The notes below the pieces were generated by a model. That model had not been told where the DNA came from, ran no database searches, and saw only the letters and a list, made by a program, of their open reading frames with translations. Shown here in pieces: positions 32,293 through 43,056 of a stretch of DNA of 64,000 bases. This DNA comes from Qipengyuania sp. SS22. Lineage in GTDB: Bacteria; Pseudomonadota; Alphaproteobacteria; Sphingomonadales; Sphingomonadaceae. The translations under genes were made by a program, and so were the position numbers. The stretch is from assembly GCF_025736935.1 (NCBI RefSeq), contig NZ_CP107048.1:1935501-1999500 (forward strand). Reading direction: 5' to 3'. The number at the start of each line of letters is the position of its first letter. Positions within the stretch are counted from its first letter, which is position 1.

Positions 32293-32808
32293 ATGGATCG
32301 TTCGCAGAAAACCGATGCGGTCGCCCAGCTCAACGAAGTCTTCGCCCAGTCCGGCGTGGTGGTCGTCACCCGCAATCTGGGGCTTACGGTGGATCAGTCC
32401 ACCGAACTGCGTACGAAGATGCGTGAAGCCGGTGCGTCCTACAAGGTTGCCAAGAACCGTCTCGCCAAGCTCGCCCTGAAGGACACCGACTATACAGGTC
32501 TCGAAGAGTACCTGACCGGTCCGACCGCCCTTGGTTATTCCGAGGATCCGGTTGCTGCGGCGAAAGCCGTGGTGGAGTTCGCCAAGACCACCGACAAGAT
32601 TGAAATCGTCGGTGGTTCGATGGGCGCGCAGAAGCTCGACGAAGCAGGGGTTCGGGCGCTTGCCTCGATGCCCAGCCTCGACGAACTTCGTGGCACTATC
32701 GTGGGCCTCCTCAACGCGCCGGCAACCAAGGTTGTCCGCACGATCAAGGAACCCACGTCGATGCTTGCACGCGTTGTTGGCGCCTATGGCGCCAAGGAAG
32801 CCGCGTAA
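32293..32808 (+). CDS. rplJ: 50S ribosomal protein L10
   Basis: Base of the ribosomal stalk; its C-terminal helix carries the L7/L12 dimers. The 171 aa begin MDRSQKTDAVAQLNEVFAQ with KVAKNRLAKLALKDT (rRNA-binding, about 47-62), and end SMLARVVGAYGAKEAA. The ATG at 32293 follows AAGGAG by six bases; an in-frame start eight residues earlier has no comparable site. The gene is the first of the two-gene rplJL unit and is probably autoregulated through the leader upstream. rplK and rplA are absent from this locus. Confidence 0.97.
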   Translation: MDRSQKTDAVAQLNEVFAQSGVVVVTRNLGLTVDQSTELRTKMREAGASYKVAKNRLAKLALKDTDYTGLEEYLTGPTALGYSEDPVAAAKAVVEFAKTTDKIEIVGGSMGAQKLDEAGVRALASMPSLDELRGTIVGLLNAPATKVVRTIKEPTSMLARVVGAYGAKEAA

Positions 32809-32891
32809 GAGCTGGTTCGACGTACGAACACACATTCATCGGGGCATTCGTCCATCAGGACACCCCGGCCTTATATTTGGAGTGAAACATC

Positions 32892-33266
32892 ATGGCCGAT
32901 ATCGCCAAGCTTGTTGAAGAACTGTCGAAGCTGACCGTCATGGAAGCCGCTGAGCTTGCCAAGGCACTTGAAGAAGAGTGGGGCGTGAGCGCCGCCGCTG
33001 CTGTTGCTGTTGCTGGCCCCGCCGCCGGCGGCGATGCCCCCGCAGCCGAAGAAAAGGACGAATTCGATGTCGTCCTGACCGGCGACGGTGGCAAGAAGAT
33101 CCAGGTCATCAAGGAAGTCCGCGCCATCACCGGTCTGGGCCTCTCGGAAGCCAAGGCTCTCGTCGAAGGCGCGCCCAAGCCCGTCAAGGAAGGCGTCAAC
33201 AAGGCAGAAGCCGAAGAAATCAAGGGCAAGATCGAAGCAGCCGGCGGTACCGTCGAGCTCAAGTAA
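32892..33266 (+). CDS. rplL: 50S ribosomal protein L7/L12
   Basis: Stalk protein that recruits translation factors. The 124 aa have the N-terminal dimerisation helices ([20 protein letters not shown], about 4-25), an Ala/Pro-rich hinge ([13 protein letters not shown], about 38-55) and the C-terminal factor-binding domain with [20 protein letters not shown] (about 72-92). It lies 83 bases after rplJ, with a GGAG about 11 bases upstream. The unusually Ala-rich hinge is normal for the family. The gene ends in a strong terminator. Confidence 0.98.
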   Translation: MADIAKLVEELSKLTVMEAAELAKALEEEWGVSAAAAVAVAGPAAGGDAPAAEEKDEFDVVLTGDGGKKIQVIKEVRAITGLGLSEAKALVEGAPKPVKEGVNKAEAEEIKGKIEAAGGTVELK

Positions 33267-33319
33267 GCTACTGCCCGTTTGGGCGCTTACGCTTCGATCT
33301 CGCGTGCGAGATCACGGAA

Positions 33320-33348
33320 GGGCGGTGCCGTAAGGCGCCGCCCTTTTC
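33320..33348 (+). terminator. rplL terminator
   Basis: A 10-bp stem GGGCGGTGCC / GGCGCCGCCC with GTAA loop (33320-33343) and TTTT after it. The convergent SMR gene ends 23 bases beyond, so the hairpin may also insulate that gene, though the opposite strand has only two Ts. Nearly the same hairpin appears at 46096-46119. Confidence 0.88.
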
Positions 33349-33370
33349 GTGTGTCGGGGTGGCGCGCTCG

Positions 33371-33694
33371 CTAGGTCGTGGTCGTGACTCGCAAACCGAT
33401 CGCGCCGACCAGCACCATGGCGATGCACGCATACTGGATCGCGCCAAGTTTCTCGTCGAACGCCAAGACCCCGATCGCCGCCGCGGCGACGATGCCCACG
33501 CCCGCCCATATCGCGTAGACGATCCCGACGGGCAGGACCTTCATCGCCGGCGCGAGCACCCAGAAGCAGGCCGAATAGCACGCGATCGACAGCGCCCCCC
33601 AATGCCATTTCTCGAAGCCGTCCGACAGCTTGAGCAGAAAGGTGCCCGTTACCTCCAATGTGATGGCGAGGCCGAGATATATCCATGCGTTCAT
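33371..33694 (-). CDS. SMR-family small multidrug transporter
   Basis: A 107-aa protein with four transmembrane helices that works as an antiparallel dimer. The active-site Glu14 is present in AITLEVTGTFLLKLSDGF, and VYAIWAGVGIVAAAAIGVLAFDEKL (about 60-84) is the EmrE/QacE-type third helix. A Gdx-type guanidinium exporter would have a different first loop (GxxWxE), so drug or quaternary-amine export is more likely, but this cannot be settled by sequence. It is a single gene, convergent with rplL and divergent from the MATE gene. Confidence 0.9.
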   Translation of the reverse strand: MNAWIYLGLAITLEVTGTFLLKLSDGFEKWHWGALSIACYSACFWVLAPAMKVLPVGIVYAIWAGVGIVAAAAIGVLAFDEKLGAIQYACIAMVLVGAIGLRVTTTT

Positions 33695-33832
33695 AGCGGG
33701 TGTTCCTGTGTGGGGAATGGCGATCGGGCCGCGAAAAGTGTGCCTCTATGGCTGCACCGACAGGACGAATTCAAGCCATAGGCCAGATCGCGATTGGCGT
33801 CGGCACCCCTCGCCCCTATCCGGTCCGGCTGC

Positions 33833-35245
33833 ATGACGAACGCAACCGCCATGGAGCCCACGCCTCCTGGCGGTGATGGCTGGCGCACCGAGCTGCGCGC
33901 GACGCTGCGGCTGAGCTGGCCGCTGGCGGCCGCAAACCTGTTGCAGATGCTGACCTATGCCATCGACGTGATCTTCATCGCGCGGCTGGGCGAGGACCAG
34001 CTAGCTGCCTCGGCGCTGGCAATCGCGCTGTTCGGCCTCGTGCTGTGGGCGCTTTCGGGCCTGACCGGGGCGGTGGCGCCGGTGGCGGCTGCCGAGCTGG
34101 GCGAACGGGCCCCCGCGCTGCGTCCGGTCCGGAGGACGGTGCGCATGGCATTATGGCTGGCGTTGTTCTCGGGTGTGGCCGGCATCGGTGTGTGCCTGCT
34201 GCTCGGCCCGCTGATGCGCGTGACCGGGCAGCAACCGCAGATCATCGCGATGGCGATCGAATACAACTCGCTCCTGGTGCTCAGCCTGGTGCCGATGCTG
34301 TTCTGTAATGTGCTGCGCAGCTTCGTCTCCACGCTCGACCGGCCGATCTTCGCCACCGCGATTACTGCGGGCGGCATCTTCGTCAATGCGCTGGCCAATT
34401 ACGCTTTCATCTTCGGCAATCTGGGCGCGCCCGAGCTGGGGCTGCAGGGCGCCGCCGTGGCGACGATCCTCACCACGCTGACCACGCTGGGCGCCTATGT
34501 GGTCGCGATCCGGCTGGACCCCAAGCTCCACCGTTACCGCGTGTTCGGACGGTGGTGGTCGCCCGACTGGGCGCGCTTCATGCACATCGTCCGCGTGGGC
34601 ACGCCAATCGCGCTGACCATCACCGCCGAGGCGGGCATCTTCGGCGCGGCCGCTTTCCTGATGGGCAATATCGGCGCGAGCGAACTGGCTGCGCACACGG
34701 TGGCGCTGCAGATCGCGGCGCTGGCGTTCCAGGTGCCCTTCGGCGTCGGTCAGGCAGCGACGATCCGGGTGGGCTATTTCTATGGCGCACGCGATCCGGA
34801 GGGGGTCAAGCGCGCGGGATGGACCGCGATCATTGTCGGTACGGGCTTCATGGCGCTGACCGCGCTGGCGATGGTGGTGATACCCAAGCCGCTGATCGCG
34901 ATCTATGTCGATCCTTGGGACCCGAAGAATGCCGTGCTGGTTGGCTTCGCGCTGCAATATATCGTCATCGCCGCGGCCTTCCAGCTGTTCGACGGGATGC
35001 AGGCGGTCGCCGCAGGCGCGCTGCGCGGGCTGCAGGACACCCGCATCCCGATGTGGATCGCCGCCTTCGCCTATTGGGTCCCGGGGATCGGCACCGCTCT
35101 GGTGCTGGGCTTCTACACCCCGCTGCAGGGCATCGGCGTATGGATCGGGCTGGCGACCGGGCTGACCGTGGCCGCCGCGCTGCTCGGCTGGCGCTGGCAC
35201 CGGCGCGAGGCGCTGGGATTGACCCGGCACCCGCTGAAGGCATAG
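33833..35245 (+). CDS. MATE-family efflux transporter
   Basis: Multidrug and toxin extrusion protein of about 470 aa with 12 helices. Typical stretches are LSWPLAAANLLQMLTYAIDVIF (helix 1), LGAPELGLQGAAVATILTTLT (around 200-220) and VPFGVGQAATIRVGYFYGA (about 305-325). NorM-like proteins use a sodium or proton gradient to expel cationic compounds. I choose the ATG at 33833; a TTG at 33794 would add 13 residues. Its stop is one base from that of the convergent MscS gene. The partner SMR exporter is divergent, so drug export genes flank this gap. Confidence 0.92.
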   Translation: MTNATAMEPTPPGGDGWRTELRATLRLSWPLAAANLLQMLTYAIDVIFIARLGEDQLAASALAIALFGLVLWALSGLTGAVAPVAAAELGERAPALRPVRRTVRMALWLALFSGVAGIGVCLLLGPLMRVTGQQPQIIAMAIEYNSLLVLSLVPMLFCNVLRSFVSTLDRPIFATAITAGGIFVNALANYAFIFGNLGAPELGLQGAAVATILTTLTTLGAYVVAIRLDPKLHRYRVFGRWWSPDWARFMHIVRVGTPIALTITAEAGIFGAAAFLMGNIGASELAAHTVALQIAALAFQVPFGVGQAATIRVGYFYGARDPEGVKRAGWTAIIVGTGFMALTALAMVVIPKPLIAIYVDPWDPKNAVLVGFALQYIVIAAAFQLFDGMQAVAAGALRGLQDTRIPMWIAAFAYWVPGIGTALVLGFYTPLQGIGVWIGLATGLTVAAALLGWRWHRREALGLTRHPLKA

Positions 35246-35246
35246 C

Positions 35247-36080
35247 TCAGGCGGCGCGCTGCACCACCTCGCGCTGCGGGAACGGGATGGAAATGCCGAC
35301 ATCGTCGAAGCGCGCCTTGACCGCTTCGGTGAGGTCCCATGACAGGCCGAGATAGTCGGCCGTGCCGCACCACACACGCAGACCGATACCGACCGAACTG
35401 TCATCGAGCGAGCTGACGAAGGTGACCGGTTCGGGTTCGGACAATACACGGTCGTCGGTCAGTGCCAGCTTCAACAGCTCTTCGCGCGCGCGCTGCATGC
35501 TGTCGCCATAGGCAATACCCACGACCAGCTCAAGCCGCCGGTTCGGATGGCGGTGAAAATTGACGATCGCCTGGTTCCACAACTGCGAATTGGGCACCAT
35601 GACGAACAGTCCGTCGAACTGCTTGAGTTCGGTAGTAAACAGGCCGATCTGCTGGACTGTGCCGGTCACCGATCCGGCCGAGATCGCCTCGCCCACCTTG
35701 AACGGCTTCTGGACGAGGATCATCACGCCCGAGGCGACATTGCTGAGGGTCCCCTGCAACGCGAGGCCGACCGCGAGCGCCATGCCGCCGAGCGCCGCGA
35801 GGATGCTGGTGGTTTCCACTCCAAACTGCGCGAGCACGGTGACCAGCACCACCGCCCAGAGAGCGTATTTCACGATGCTCGAGAGGAAGTTGGCCACTGT
35901 GGGCTCGAACCGCGGCGAGCGCGTCATCGCGCGTTCCGCCCAGCGCGAAAGCACCCCCGCAAGCAGCAGGCCGATGACCAGCACCGCGAAAGCACCCGCG
36001 ATATCCATCATGTGCAACCGCAGCCACAGCCAGATCTGTTCGGGAATCGTCAGTGCGGAAATGGCTTGGTCGGTCGTCAT
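35247..36080 (-). CDS. Small-conductance mechanosensitive channel (MscS family)
   Basis: A 277-aa MscS with three membrane helices (first about 23-45, MDIAGAFAVLVIGLLLAG). The pore helix TM3 (about 85-115) reads LAALGGMALAVGLALQGTLS and is followed by VASGVMILVQKPFKVGEAIS, entering the cytoplasmic cage. It releases solutes on hypo-osmotic shock. The length is near that of E. coli MscS (286). I use the ATG at 36080 rather than a longer reading that would add 31 polar residues. It ends one base from the convergent MATE gene. Confidence 0.92.
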   Translation of the reverse strand: MTTDQAISALTIPEQIWLWLRLHMMDIAGAFAVLVIGLLLAGVLSRWAERAMTRSPRFEPTVANFLSSIVKYALWAVVLVTVLAQFGVETTSILAALGGMALAVGLALQGTLSNVASGVMILVQKPFKVGEAISAGSVTGTVQQIGLFTTELKQFDGLFVMVPNSQLWNQAIVNFHRHPNRRLELVVGIAYGDSMQRAREELLKLALTDDRVLSEPEPVTFVSSLDDSSVGIGLRVWCGTADYLGLSWDLTEAVKARFDDVGISIPFPQREVVQRAA

Positions 36081-36243
36081 TCGTGGGCGGCCCTTTATCG
36101 CGGCATATTCATATCGGTCCGGGTCGGCCCATCGGGGATCGGCCAACCCGCTTCGCCACCCCCAACGCAGCACTGGCGCAAGAGTTCATTTTTTGCTCGC
36201 CGACCCGTTGACTCTGCAAACCCGCGCACCCAAATGCCCCGTG

Positions 36244-36270
36244 CTGGCACTCTCACCGAGTGAGTGCCAA
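36244..36270 (+). promoter_or_regulatory. CIRCE operator of groESL
   Basis: CTGGCACTC - 9 bases - GAGTGCCAA (36244-36252 and 36262-36270) matches the CIRCE consensus TTAGCACTC-N9-GAGTGCTAA in all but three positions. It is bound by the repressor HrcA. It lies 36 bases before the groES ATG, where an operator should be. Confidence 0.92.
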
Positions 36271-36305
36271 CATTCATTTCAACTCTTAGAAGAGAGGTCA
36301 TCATC

Positions 36306-36593
36306 ATGGCATTTCGTCCGCTGCACGACCGCGTACTGGTCCGTCGCATCGAAGCCGAAGAAAAGACCGCCGGCGGGATCATCATTCCCGACAGCGCCCA
36401 GGAAAAGCCGAGCGAAGGCGAAATCGTCGCTGTCGGTTCGGGCGCCAAGGCGGAAGACGGCACGGTCACCGCGCTCGACGTCAAGGCCGGCGACCGCGTT
36501 CTGTTCGGCAAGTGGTCCGGCACCGAGGTCAAGCTCGACGGCGAAGACCTGCTGATCATGAAGGAAAGCGACATCATGGGGATCATCGGCTGA
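36306..36593 (+). CDS. groES: Co-chaperonin GroES
   Basis: Heptameric lid of the GroEL chamber. The 95 aa begin [20 protein letters not shown] and carry the mobile loop ([20 protein letters not shown], about 17-36). The roof loop and the C-terminal [19 protein letters not shown] are standard. The ATG at 36306 follows AGAGG. A TTGACT at 36208 may be the -35 of the promoter, but the -10 (CAAATG) is poor, and a heat-shock sigma promoter is possible. The operator at 36244-36270 indicates HrcA control. Confidence 0.97.
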   Translation: MAFRPLHDRVLVRRIEAEEKTAGGIIIPDSAQEKPSEGEIVAVGSGAKAEDGTVTALDVKAGDRVLFGKWSGTEVKLDGEDLLIMKESDIMGIIG

Positions 36594-36607
36594 TCGCCGG
36601 ATCCTGA

Positions 36608-38296
<1,689 letters not shown>

Positions 38297-38322
38297 GCTC
38301 ACCCGACCACCGGACAGACAAG

Positions 38323-38356
38323 AGGCCCGGCGGGAGCGATCCTGCCGGGCCTTTTT
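38323..38356 (+). terminator. groESL terminator
   Basis: A 13-bp stem (AGGCCCGGCGGGA / TCCTGCCGGGCCT, with one G-U pair) and GCGA loop, then TTTTT. It begins 27 bases after the groEL stop; the opposite strand lacks a T tract. Confidence 0.92.
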
Positions 38357-38388
38357 ACTGGCTCACCGCGCGCTGGAGAACGCGCGAC

Positions 38389-39450
38389 CTACAACCCTGG
38401 CGCGGCGGGGGTCTCCGGTGCGAACACTCCCTCGATATCGGCATCGGCAGACATCGGATCGACGCAGACCCGCGCGATCAGGGGGAGGTGATCGGAGCCC
38501 ACGTCGTCGCCGATCACCAGATCTTCCACCTTGACCCCGTCCTTGACGAAGATCTGATCGAGCGGCCAACCGATCCAGGCATAGTCGGCGGGGAAGGTCG
38601 CAAAGCTGCCCCGACCCGCGCGCGGATCGCGATAGCCGCCTTCGCGGGCGAAACGCGCGGTGGTTTTCGACCATGGGACATCGTTGAAATCGCCGATCGC
38701 GAGCACGTTCGAAAGGCCGTCGGGTGTGCGCGCACCCGCCCGCGCGATATTCGCATCCCGGCTTTCGGTCGATTGCCCCGGCAGCGGCGGACGCGGGTGG
38801 AGGCCGATCAGTTCGAACCGCGCGCCATCTTCCATGCGCATGGTGGCATAGAGCGTCGGGGTATTGGAACTGGTGTTGGCGACCATCTCGGCGCGGTCGA
38901 CGGTCAGCCGGGTGGCGAAGGCCATGCCGTATTTGTTGCGGAGCGGCTGGTCGAGCCGATAGCCATAGCGCGCCAATTGCGGTTCGAGCGCATCGAGCCA
39001 CGGCTGGTGGGTTTCCATCAGCAACAGGATATCGGGATCGACCCGCTCGATCAGCGTCGCGGTGTCATCATAGCGGTCGTTGTCCTGCAGCACATTGAAC
39101 GACAGCAGCCGCGCACAGCTCATCCCGTCGACCTCGTCGGGCAGGGGGACCTGCGCAGTGGCGAGGAAGCTATAGGGCCACAGACGCCACATATTGATAC
39201 CGATGGTGATCGCCGCGAGACCCAGCACCACCGCCCGTTTGCGCGACAGGATCAGGCCCAGCACCGCCAGCGCGGCGGCCAGATAGACCGACGGCTCGCG
39301 CAGCATGTCGAGCATGCGCACCGAACCGCGATTGGTATCGAGCAGCGATATCAGCGCCGCGATGGCGAGCAGCGCAAGCAGGCCGATGACCAGCCTCGCC
39401 CCGATCATACGGCTGCGTGAGCGGGCGCCGTTCCGTTGGTCGAGAGCCAT
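38389..39450 (-). CDS. Membrane-associated endonuclease/exonuclease/phosphatase-family protein
   Basis: A 353-aa protein. Three hydrophobic segments (about 15-105) are followed by an EEP domain with LLSFNVLQDNDRYDDTATLI (about 108-130), LLMETHQPWLDAL (about 145; metal-binding Glu), ELIGLHPRPPLPGQS (about 210), NVLAIGDFNDVPWSKTT (about 240-255) and VGSDHLPLIARVCVD (about 318-332, final Asp-His). All catalytic residues are in place. Such membrane-anchored members hydrolyse phosphodiesters of unknown substrate (lipid or nucleotide). The ATG at 39450 follows the upstream gene's stop by one base, implying coupling with the DUF305-LVIVD gene. Confidence 0.85.
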   Translation of the reverse strand: MALDQRNGARSRSRMIGARLVIGLLALLAIAALISLLDTNRGSVRMLDMLREPSVYLAAALAVLGLILSRKRAVVLGLAAITIGINMWRLWPYSFLATAQVPLPDEVDGMSCARLLSFNVLQDNDRYDDTATLIERVDPDILLLMETHQPWLDALEPQLARYGYRLDQPLRNKYGMAFATRLTVDRAEMVANTSSNTPTLYATMRMEDGARFELIGLHPRPPLPGQSTESRDANIARAGARTPDGLSNVLAIGDFNDVPWSKTTARFAREGGYRDPRAGRGSFATFPADYAWIGWPLDQIFVKDGVKVEDLVIGDDVGSDHLPLIARVCVDPMSADADIEGVFAPETPAAPGL

Positions 39451-39451
39451 C

Positions 39452-41674
39452 TTAACCGCCCTTGCGGCTGGCCTCCGCCGCCGCGACAACGTTCGCCGGC
39501 CAAGTCACCTGCGTCTGTGTCTGCGGATTGAACAGCTCGCGTCCGTATTGCGCCGCTTCGGCCGCCGCGATTTCCTCGGTGGTGAGGAATTCGCTCGGCT
39601 CGAGCGCGAAGACATCGAGCCCGCGGGTAATCTCGGTCGCGTAGATGCGGCCATTGTACCAATAGGCCGACCAGTAACCGCCGGTCACCAGCTGGTCCGC
39701 GTCGACTGGCCCGCGGTCGAAATAGGCGATCTCGAACGGCTTTTCCGCATCGGTGAAATCGATCACCGAGATGCCGCCCTGATACCATGCCTGGACGAAA
39801 ATATCGCGTCCCGGCACCGGGATGATCGAGCCATTGTGCGCGACGCAGTTTTCCTTGTCGGTCTGCGGTGCGGGCAGCTTGTAGAGGCTGCGGAACTCGA
39901 GCTTGCCATCCTCGATCGCGTAGATCGCATTGGCACCCCAGGTCATCGGATCGCCCGCCTGGCAGCGCGGTCGCCCGCCGCCGCCCCATTCGTCGGTGAA
40001 CAGCACCTTGGTGCCGTCATTGTTGAAGGTCGCCGAGTGCCAATAGGCAAAGCCCTGGTCGGTCACATCGTCGATCCGCTGCGGTTTGAGCGGGTCGGCA
40101 ATGTCGAGGATGATGCCATTGCCCGAACAGGCGCCCGCCGCGAGGTTGAGCGACGGGAAGACGGTGATGTCATGGCACTGGTCGGTGACGCGGGTGTCCT
40201 GCGTGCCTTCGCCATGATCGCCGCCCCGCCAGAGGCCCGCAATCTGTCCGTCGTTGGCGAAGATACGCGGGCTGTCGACGATCCGCGCCGCGCCCGGATC
40301 ATTTACGGGAATCGCGATCACGTCGATGCTGAACAGCGCGGTGCTGTCGCCGCCGCTTTCGAAACAGCCCGCCAGTTCCTTGCCATCGCGGACGTAGCTG
40401 GTGCCCGAATTATAGACCACCACGCGATCCGCGTCGGCGCTGACGACCGAATGCGTATGGCTGCCACGGCAGGTCTGCACCTGCCCGACCTGGCGCGGGC
40501 GGGTGACATCCGAGATGTCGAAAATCCTCAGGCCGCGGAAGCGTTCGTCGCTGACATTGTCGGCAATGCCCTGCAGCCCGCAATCCTTGCGCGCGCGGCT
40601 GTCCTGAACGCTCATCAGCAGCAGGTCGCCGACGATCGAGACATCGCCCTGCCCGCCGGGGCAGACGGTCGAACTGACCAGTTGCGGGGCGCCGTCCGCG
40701 CCCAGCCGGTAGGTGTTGAACCCGTGGTAATTGCCCGCCACCAGCAGGTCGCGGCTAAAGGCCATGTCGGTATTGGCAAAGCTCAGCAGCGAGCCGCGCT
40801 CGCCGAAGCGGGGCTGGCCGTCCTCGTCTTCTTCGTCGCGAATATCGGGGCGGGTCGCATCGACCAGCTCGGCGGCGTCTTCGGTGTCCTCGTCGTCCTC
40901 GATCAGCGGCGCAAGCTGGGCCGGGTTCTCGGGATCGAAAAAGCCGGTCGGCTTGGGCAACGCACCGACCAGGCGCAGATTGCTGATCGCTTCCCCGGCA
41001 TCGCGGAAACCGGCGGCGAGGCTGGCGCGCGGATCGCTCGACAGGGTTGCGAGGATACCGTTCATCCGGTCGATTTCGGATTTCTGTTCCTTGACGATGT
41101 CGTTGCTGAATTCGAACATCACCGGGTCATAGGCGCTGCCGGGTTGGCGATGCAGCGTCTCGACCATATCGATCGCGCCTTCGTGATGGCGCACCATCAG
41201 CTGCAGGAACATGCGGTCGAAGTCGGTCCCCTCCAGCGTCGCCAGTTCGGCCATCTGTTCGGGCGTCGCCATCCCCATCATCAGGTGATGCGCGGAATGG
41301 TCCATCCCCGCGTGGTGCATCATCGCGGCGGGTTGCGCGCGTTCGGCCAGCCAGTCACGCATGAAGGTAATCTCGTCCGCCTGGCTCGCATCGATGCGTC
41401 CGGCGAGCTTGGCCAGATCGGCGTGATTGCTGCGGCCATCGACCAGCGCGGCCAGATCGACCGCCTGCTGGTGATGGACGATCATGTCCTGCATGAACTT
41501 GACGTCGGCGGGCGAGAAGCGGGTGTCGGACAGGCGGATCGCCTCGTCCTCGTCGATCACGCGCGAGGCCGCGCCCGGTGCACCGGGCAGCACGATCGGC
41601 GCAGGCTGGGCGATGGCCGCAGCCGAGGTGGACAGAAGCAGGCCGGTCGCCAGCGCTCGAAGCGTAATTTTCAT
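39452..41674 (-). CDS. DUF305 - LVIVD beta-propeller fusion protein, exported
   Basis: A 740-aa exported protein with a signal peptide, MKITLRALATGLLLSTSAAA, ending near residue 22. An N-terminal DUF305 domain (about 45-215) has paired His/Met motifs (MQDMIVHHQQAVDLAALVD, MMHHAGMDHSAHHLMMGM, LMVRHHEGAIDMV). After an acidic linker (DDEDTEDAAELV) comes an LVIVD-type beta-propeller (about 275-715) with repeats such as GLRIFDISDVTRPRQVG and GISVIDFTDAEKPFEIAYF. The His/Met pattern suggests metal (copper) binding in the periplasm, but this is inference. Several cysteines occur in the propeller. The next gene starts one base after its stop. Confidence 0.88.
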   Translation of the reverse strand: MKITLRALATGLLLSTSAAAIAQPAPIVLPGAPGAASRVIDEDEAIRLSDTRFSPADVKFMQDMIVHHQQAVDLAALVDGRSNHADLAKLAGRIDASQADEITFMRDWLAERAQPAAMMHHAGMDHSAHHLMMGMATPEQMAELATLEGTDFDRMFLQLMVRHHEGAIDMVETLHRQPGSAYDPVMFEFSNDIVKEQKSEIDRMNGILATLSSDPRASLAAGFRDAGEAISNLRLVGALPKPTGFFDPENPAQLAPLIEDDEDTEDAAELVDATRPDIRDEEDEDGQPRFGERGSLLSFANTDMAFSRDLLVAGNYHGFNTYRLGADGAPQLVSSTVCPGGQGDVSIVGDLLLMSVQDSRARKDCGLQGIADNVSDERFRGLRIFDISDVTRPRQVGQVQTCRGSHTHSVVSADADRVVVYNSGTSYVRDGKELAGCFESGGDSTALFSIDVIAIPVNDPGAARIVDSPRIFANDGQIAGLWRGGDHGEGTQDTRVTDQCHDITVFPSLNLAAGACSGNGIILDIADPLKPQRIDDVTDQGFAYWHSATFNNDGTKVLFTDEWGGGGRPRCQAGDPMTWGANAIYAIEDGKLEFRSLYKLPAPQTDKENCVAHNGSIIPVPGRDIFVQAWYQGGISVIDFTDAEKPFEIAYFDRGPVDADQLVTGGYWSAYWYNGRIYATEITRGLDVFALEPSEFLTTEEIAAAEAAQYGRELFNPQTQTQVTWPANVVAAAEASRKGG

Positions 41675-41763
41675 AGTGTCGATCCCCAAGTTTGCGTGGC
41701 CAAAAGGCCCTGCGATCCGCAGCCGGTCAAGCGCCAATTTCGGGAACCGTCTATGCGTCCCGG

Positions 41764-43056
41764 TCAGGCGCCCAAGAACTTCCCGCGGCGCGGCCCGAGA
41801 TAGCCGAACAGATAGGCCCCGACCTTGCGCATCTGAATTTCCTCCGCTCCTTCGGTGATCCGATAGCGACGGTGGTGGCGGTAGATATGCTCGAACGGCT
41901 TGTGCCGCGAATAGCCGATCCCGCCATGCACCTGCATCGCCCGGTCGGCGGCTTCGCACACCAGCCGGTTCGCCCAGTAATTGCACATCGAGACTTTGTC
42001 CGAGATCGTCTTCTCGATCTCTTCATGCGGCATATTGTCCATGTCCCAGGCGGTCTTGTAGATCAGCAACCGCAGCATTTCGCATTGCGTTGCGAGCTCG
42101 ACCAGCGGGAACTGGATCGCCTGGTTGCGCGCCAGCTCTTCGCCGAACGGCTTACGGGTCCGCGCGTATTTAACGCTTTCCTCGACGCAATATTGCGCCG
42201 CGCCAAGGCTCGATGCTGCTTGCCGGATGCGGTTCTGGTGAACGAAGCTTTGCGCCAGCGCGAGTCCGCGCCCCTCCACGCCGAGGATCGCCTCGTCGGG
42301 CACCCAGACATTGTTTATCGACAGCCGCGGGTGATCGGTGGGCATGTTGAAGGTCCACATCCATTCCTCGATCTCGAGACCGGGCGTTGGATTGGGGACG
42401 AGGAAACAGGTGATCCCGCTGGCATCGCCATTCTCACCGCCCGTGCGCGCGAACATCGCGCAATGCGTGGCGACATGCATGCCGGTGATCCACATCTTCT
42501 CGCCGTCGATGCGCCAGCCGGCGACACCGTCGCGCGTTTCGCGCACCGCCCTGGTCTCCATCCAGGTCGCATCCGATCCGTGATCGGGCTCGGTCAGTCC
42601 GAAGGCGACGCGGCGCGTGCCCTCGAAGCCGCCGGTGATGAATTCCTGTTTCTGGTCTTCGGTGCCGAAGGTTTCGAACATCGCGACGAAGGGGAAATTG
42701 CCGACGATCGAATGCTCGTTCTGCAAATCGTTGTGCAGCCCCAGCCCGCGCTGCGCGAAGCGGTCGCGGATCACCGCCATCCACAGGTTCGAACCATCCC
42801 TGCCGCCGTATTTCTTCGGCGCGGAGAAGCGCCAGTGGCCCGCATCGTCGGCGGCCTTGCGGCATTCGCGCAGCAGGTCTTCCCAATCGTGGCTCGGCAG
42901 GCCGCCGCGGTCCCAATCGGTGCGCGCATCTTCGCGGCGGTGATCGAAAAAGCGGATGTTGTCGTCACGCGCCACCAGCGGCGCGATCGCATTGTCGATG
43001 AAGCCTTCCAGCTCGGCGTAATAGTCCTCCAGCTCCTGCGGTATCGCGAAGTCCAT
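41764..43056 (-). CDS. Acyl-CoA dehydrogenase family protein
   Basis: FAD-dependent acyl-CoA dehydrogenase of 430 aa. Recognisable parts are FGLTEPDHGSDATWMETRAV (FAD region, about 168-187), DGEKMWITGMHVATHCAMFA (about 203-222), the C-terminal bundle with ARTRKPFGEELARNQAIQF (about 318-336) and RAMQVHGGIGYSRHKPFEHI (about 388-407). No clear catalytic Glu can be placed from memory. It resembles the ACAD10/11-type enzymes rather than short-chain types. Its start overlaps the stop of the upstream kinase gene by one base (TGATG), so the two are made together; the likely substrate is an acyl-CoA modified by that kinase. Confidence 0.88.
   Translation of the reverse strand: MDFAIPQELEDYYAELEGFIDNAIAPLVARDDNIRFFDHRREDARTDWDRGGLPSHDWEDLLRECRKAADDAGHWRFSAPKKYGGRDGSNLWMAVIRDRFAQRGLGLHNDLQNEHSIVGNFPFVAMFETFGTEDQKQEFITGGFEGTRRVAFGLTEPDHGSDATWMETRAVRETRDGVAGWRIDGEKMWITGMHVATHCAMFARTGGENGDASGITCFLVPNPTPGLEIEEWMWTFNMPTDHPRLSINNVWVPDEAILGVEGRGLALAQSFVHQNRIRQAASSLGAAQYCVEESVKYARTRKPFGEELARNQAIQFPLVELATQCEMLRLLIYKTAWDMDNMPHEEIEKTISDKVSMCNYWANRLVCEAADRAMQVHGGIGYSRHKPFEHIYRHHRRYRITEGAEEIQMRKVGAYLFGYLGPRRGKFLGA

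Noticed and set aside
36208..36236. Housekeeping promoter for groESL
   Set aside because: TTGACT is good but the -10 at 17 bases is CAAATG, too weak to list; a heat-shock promoter may be used instead.
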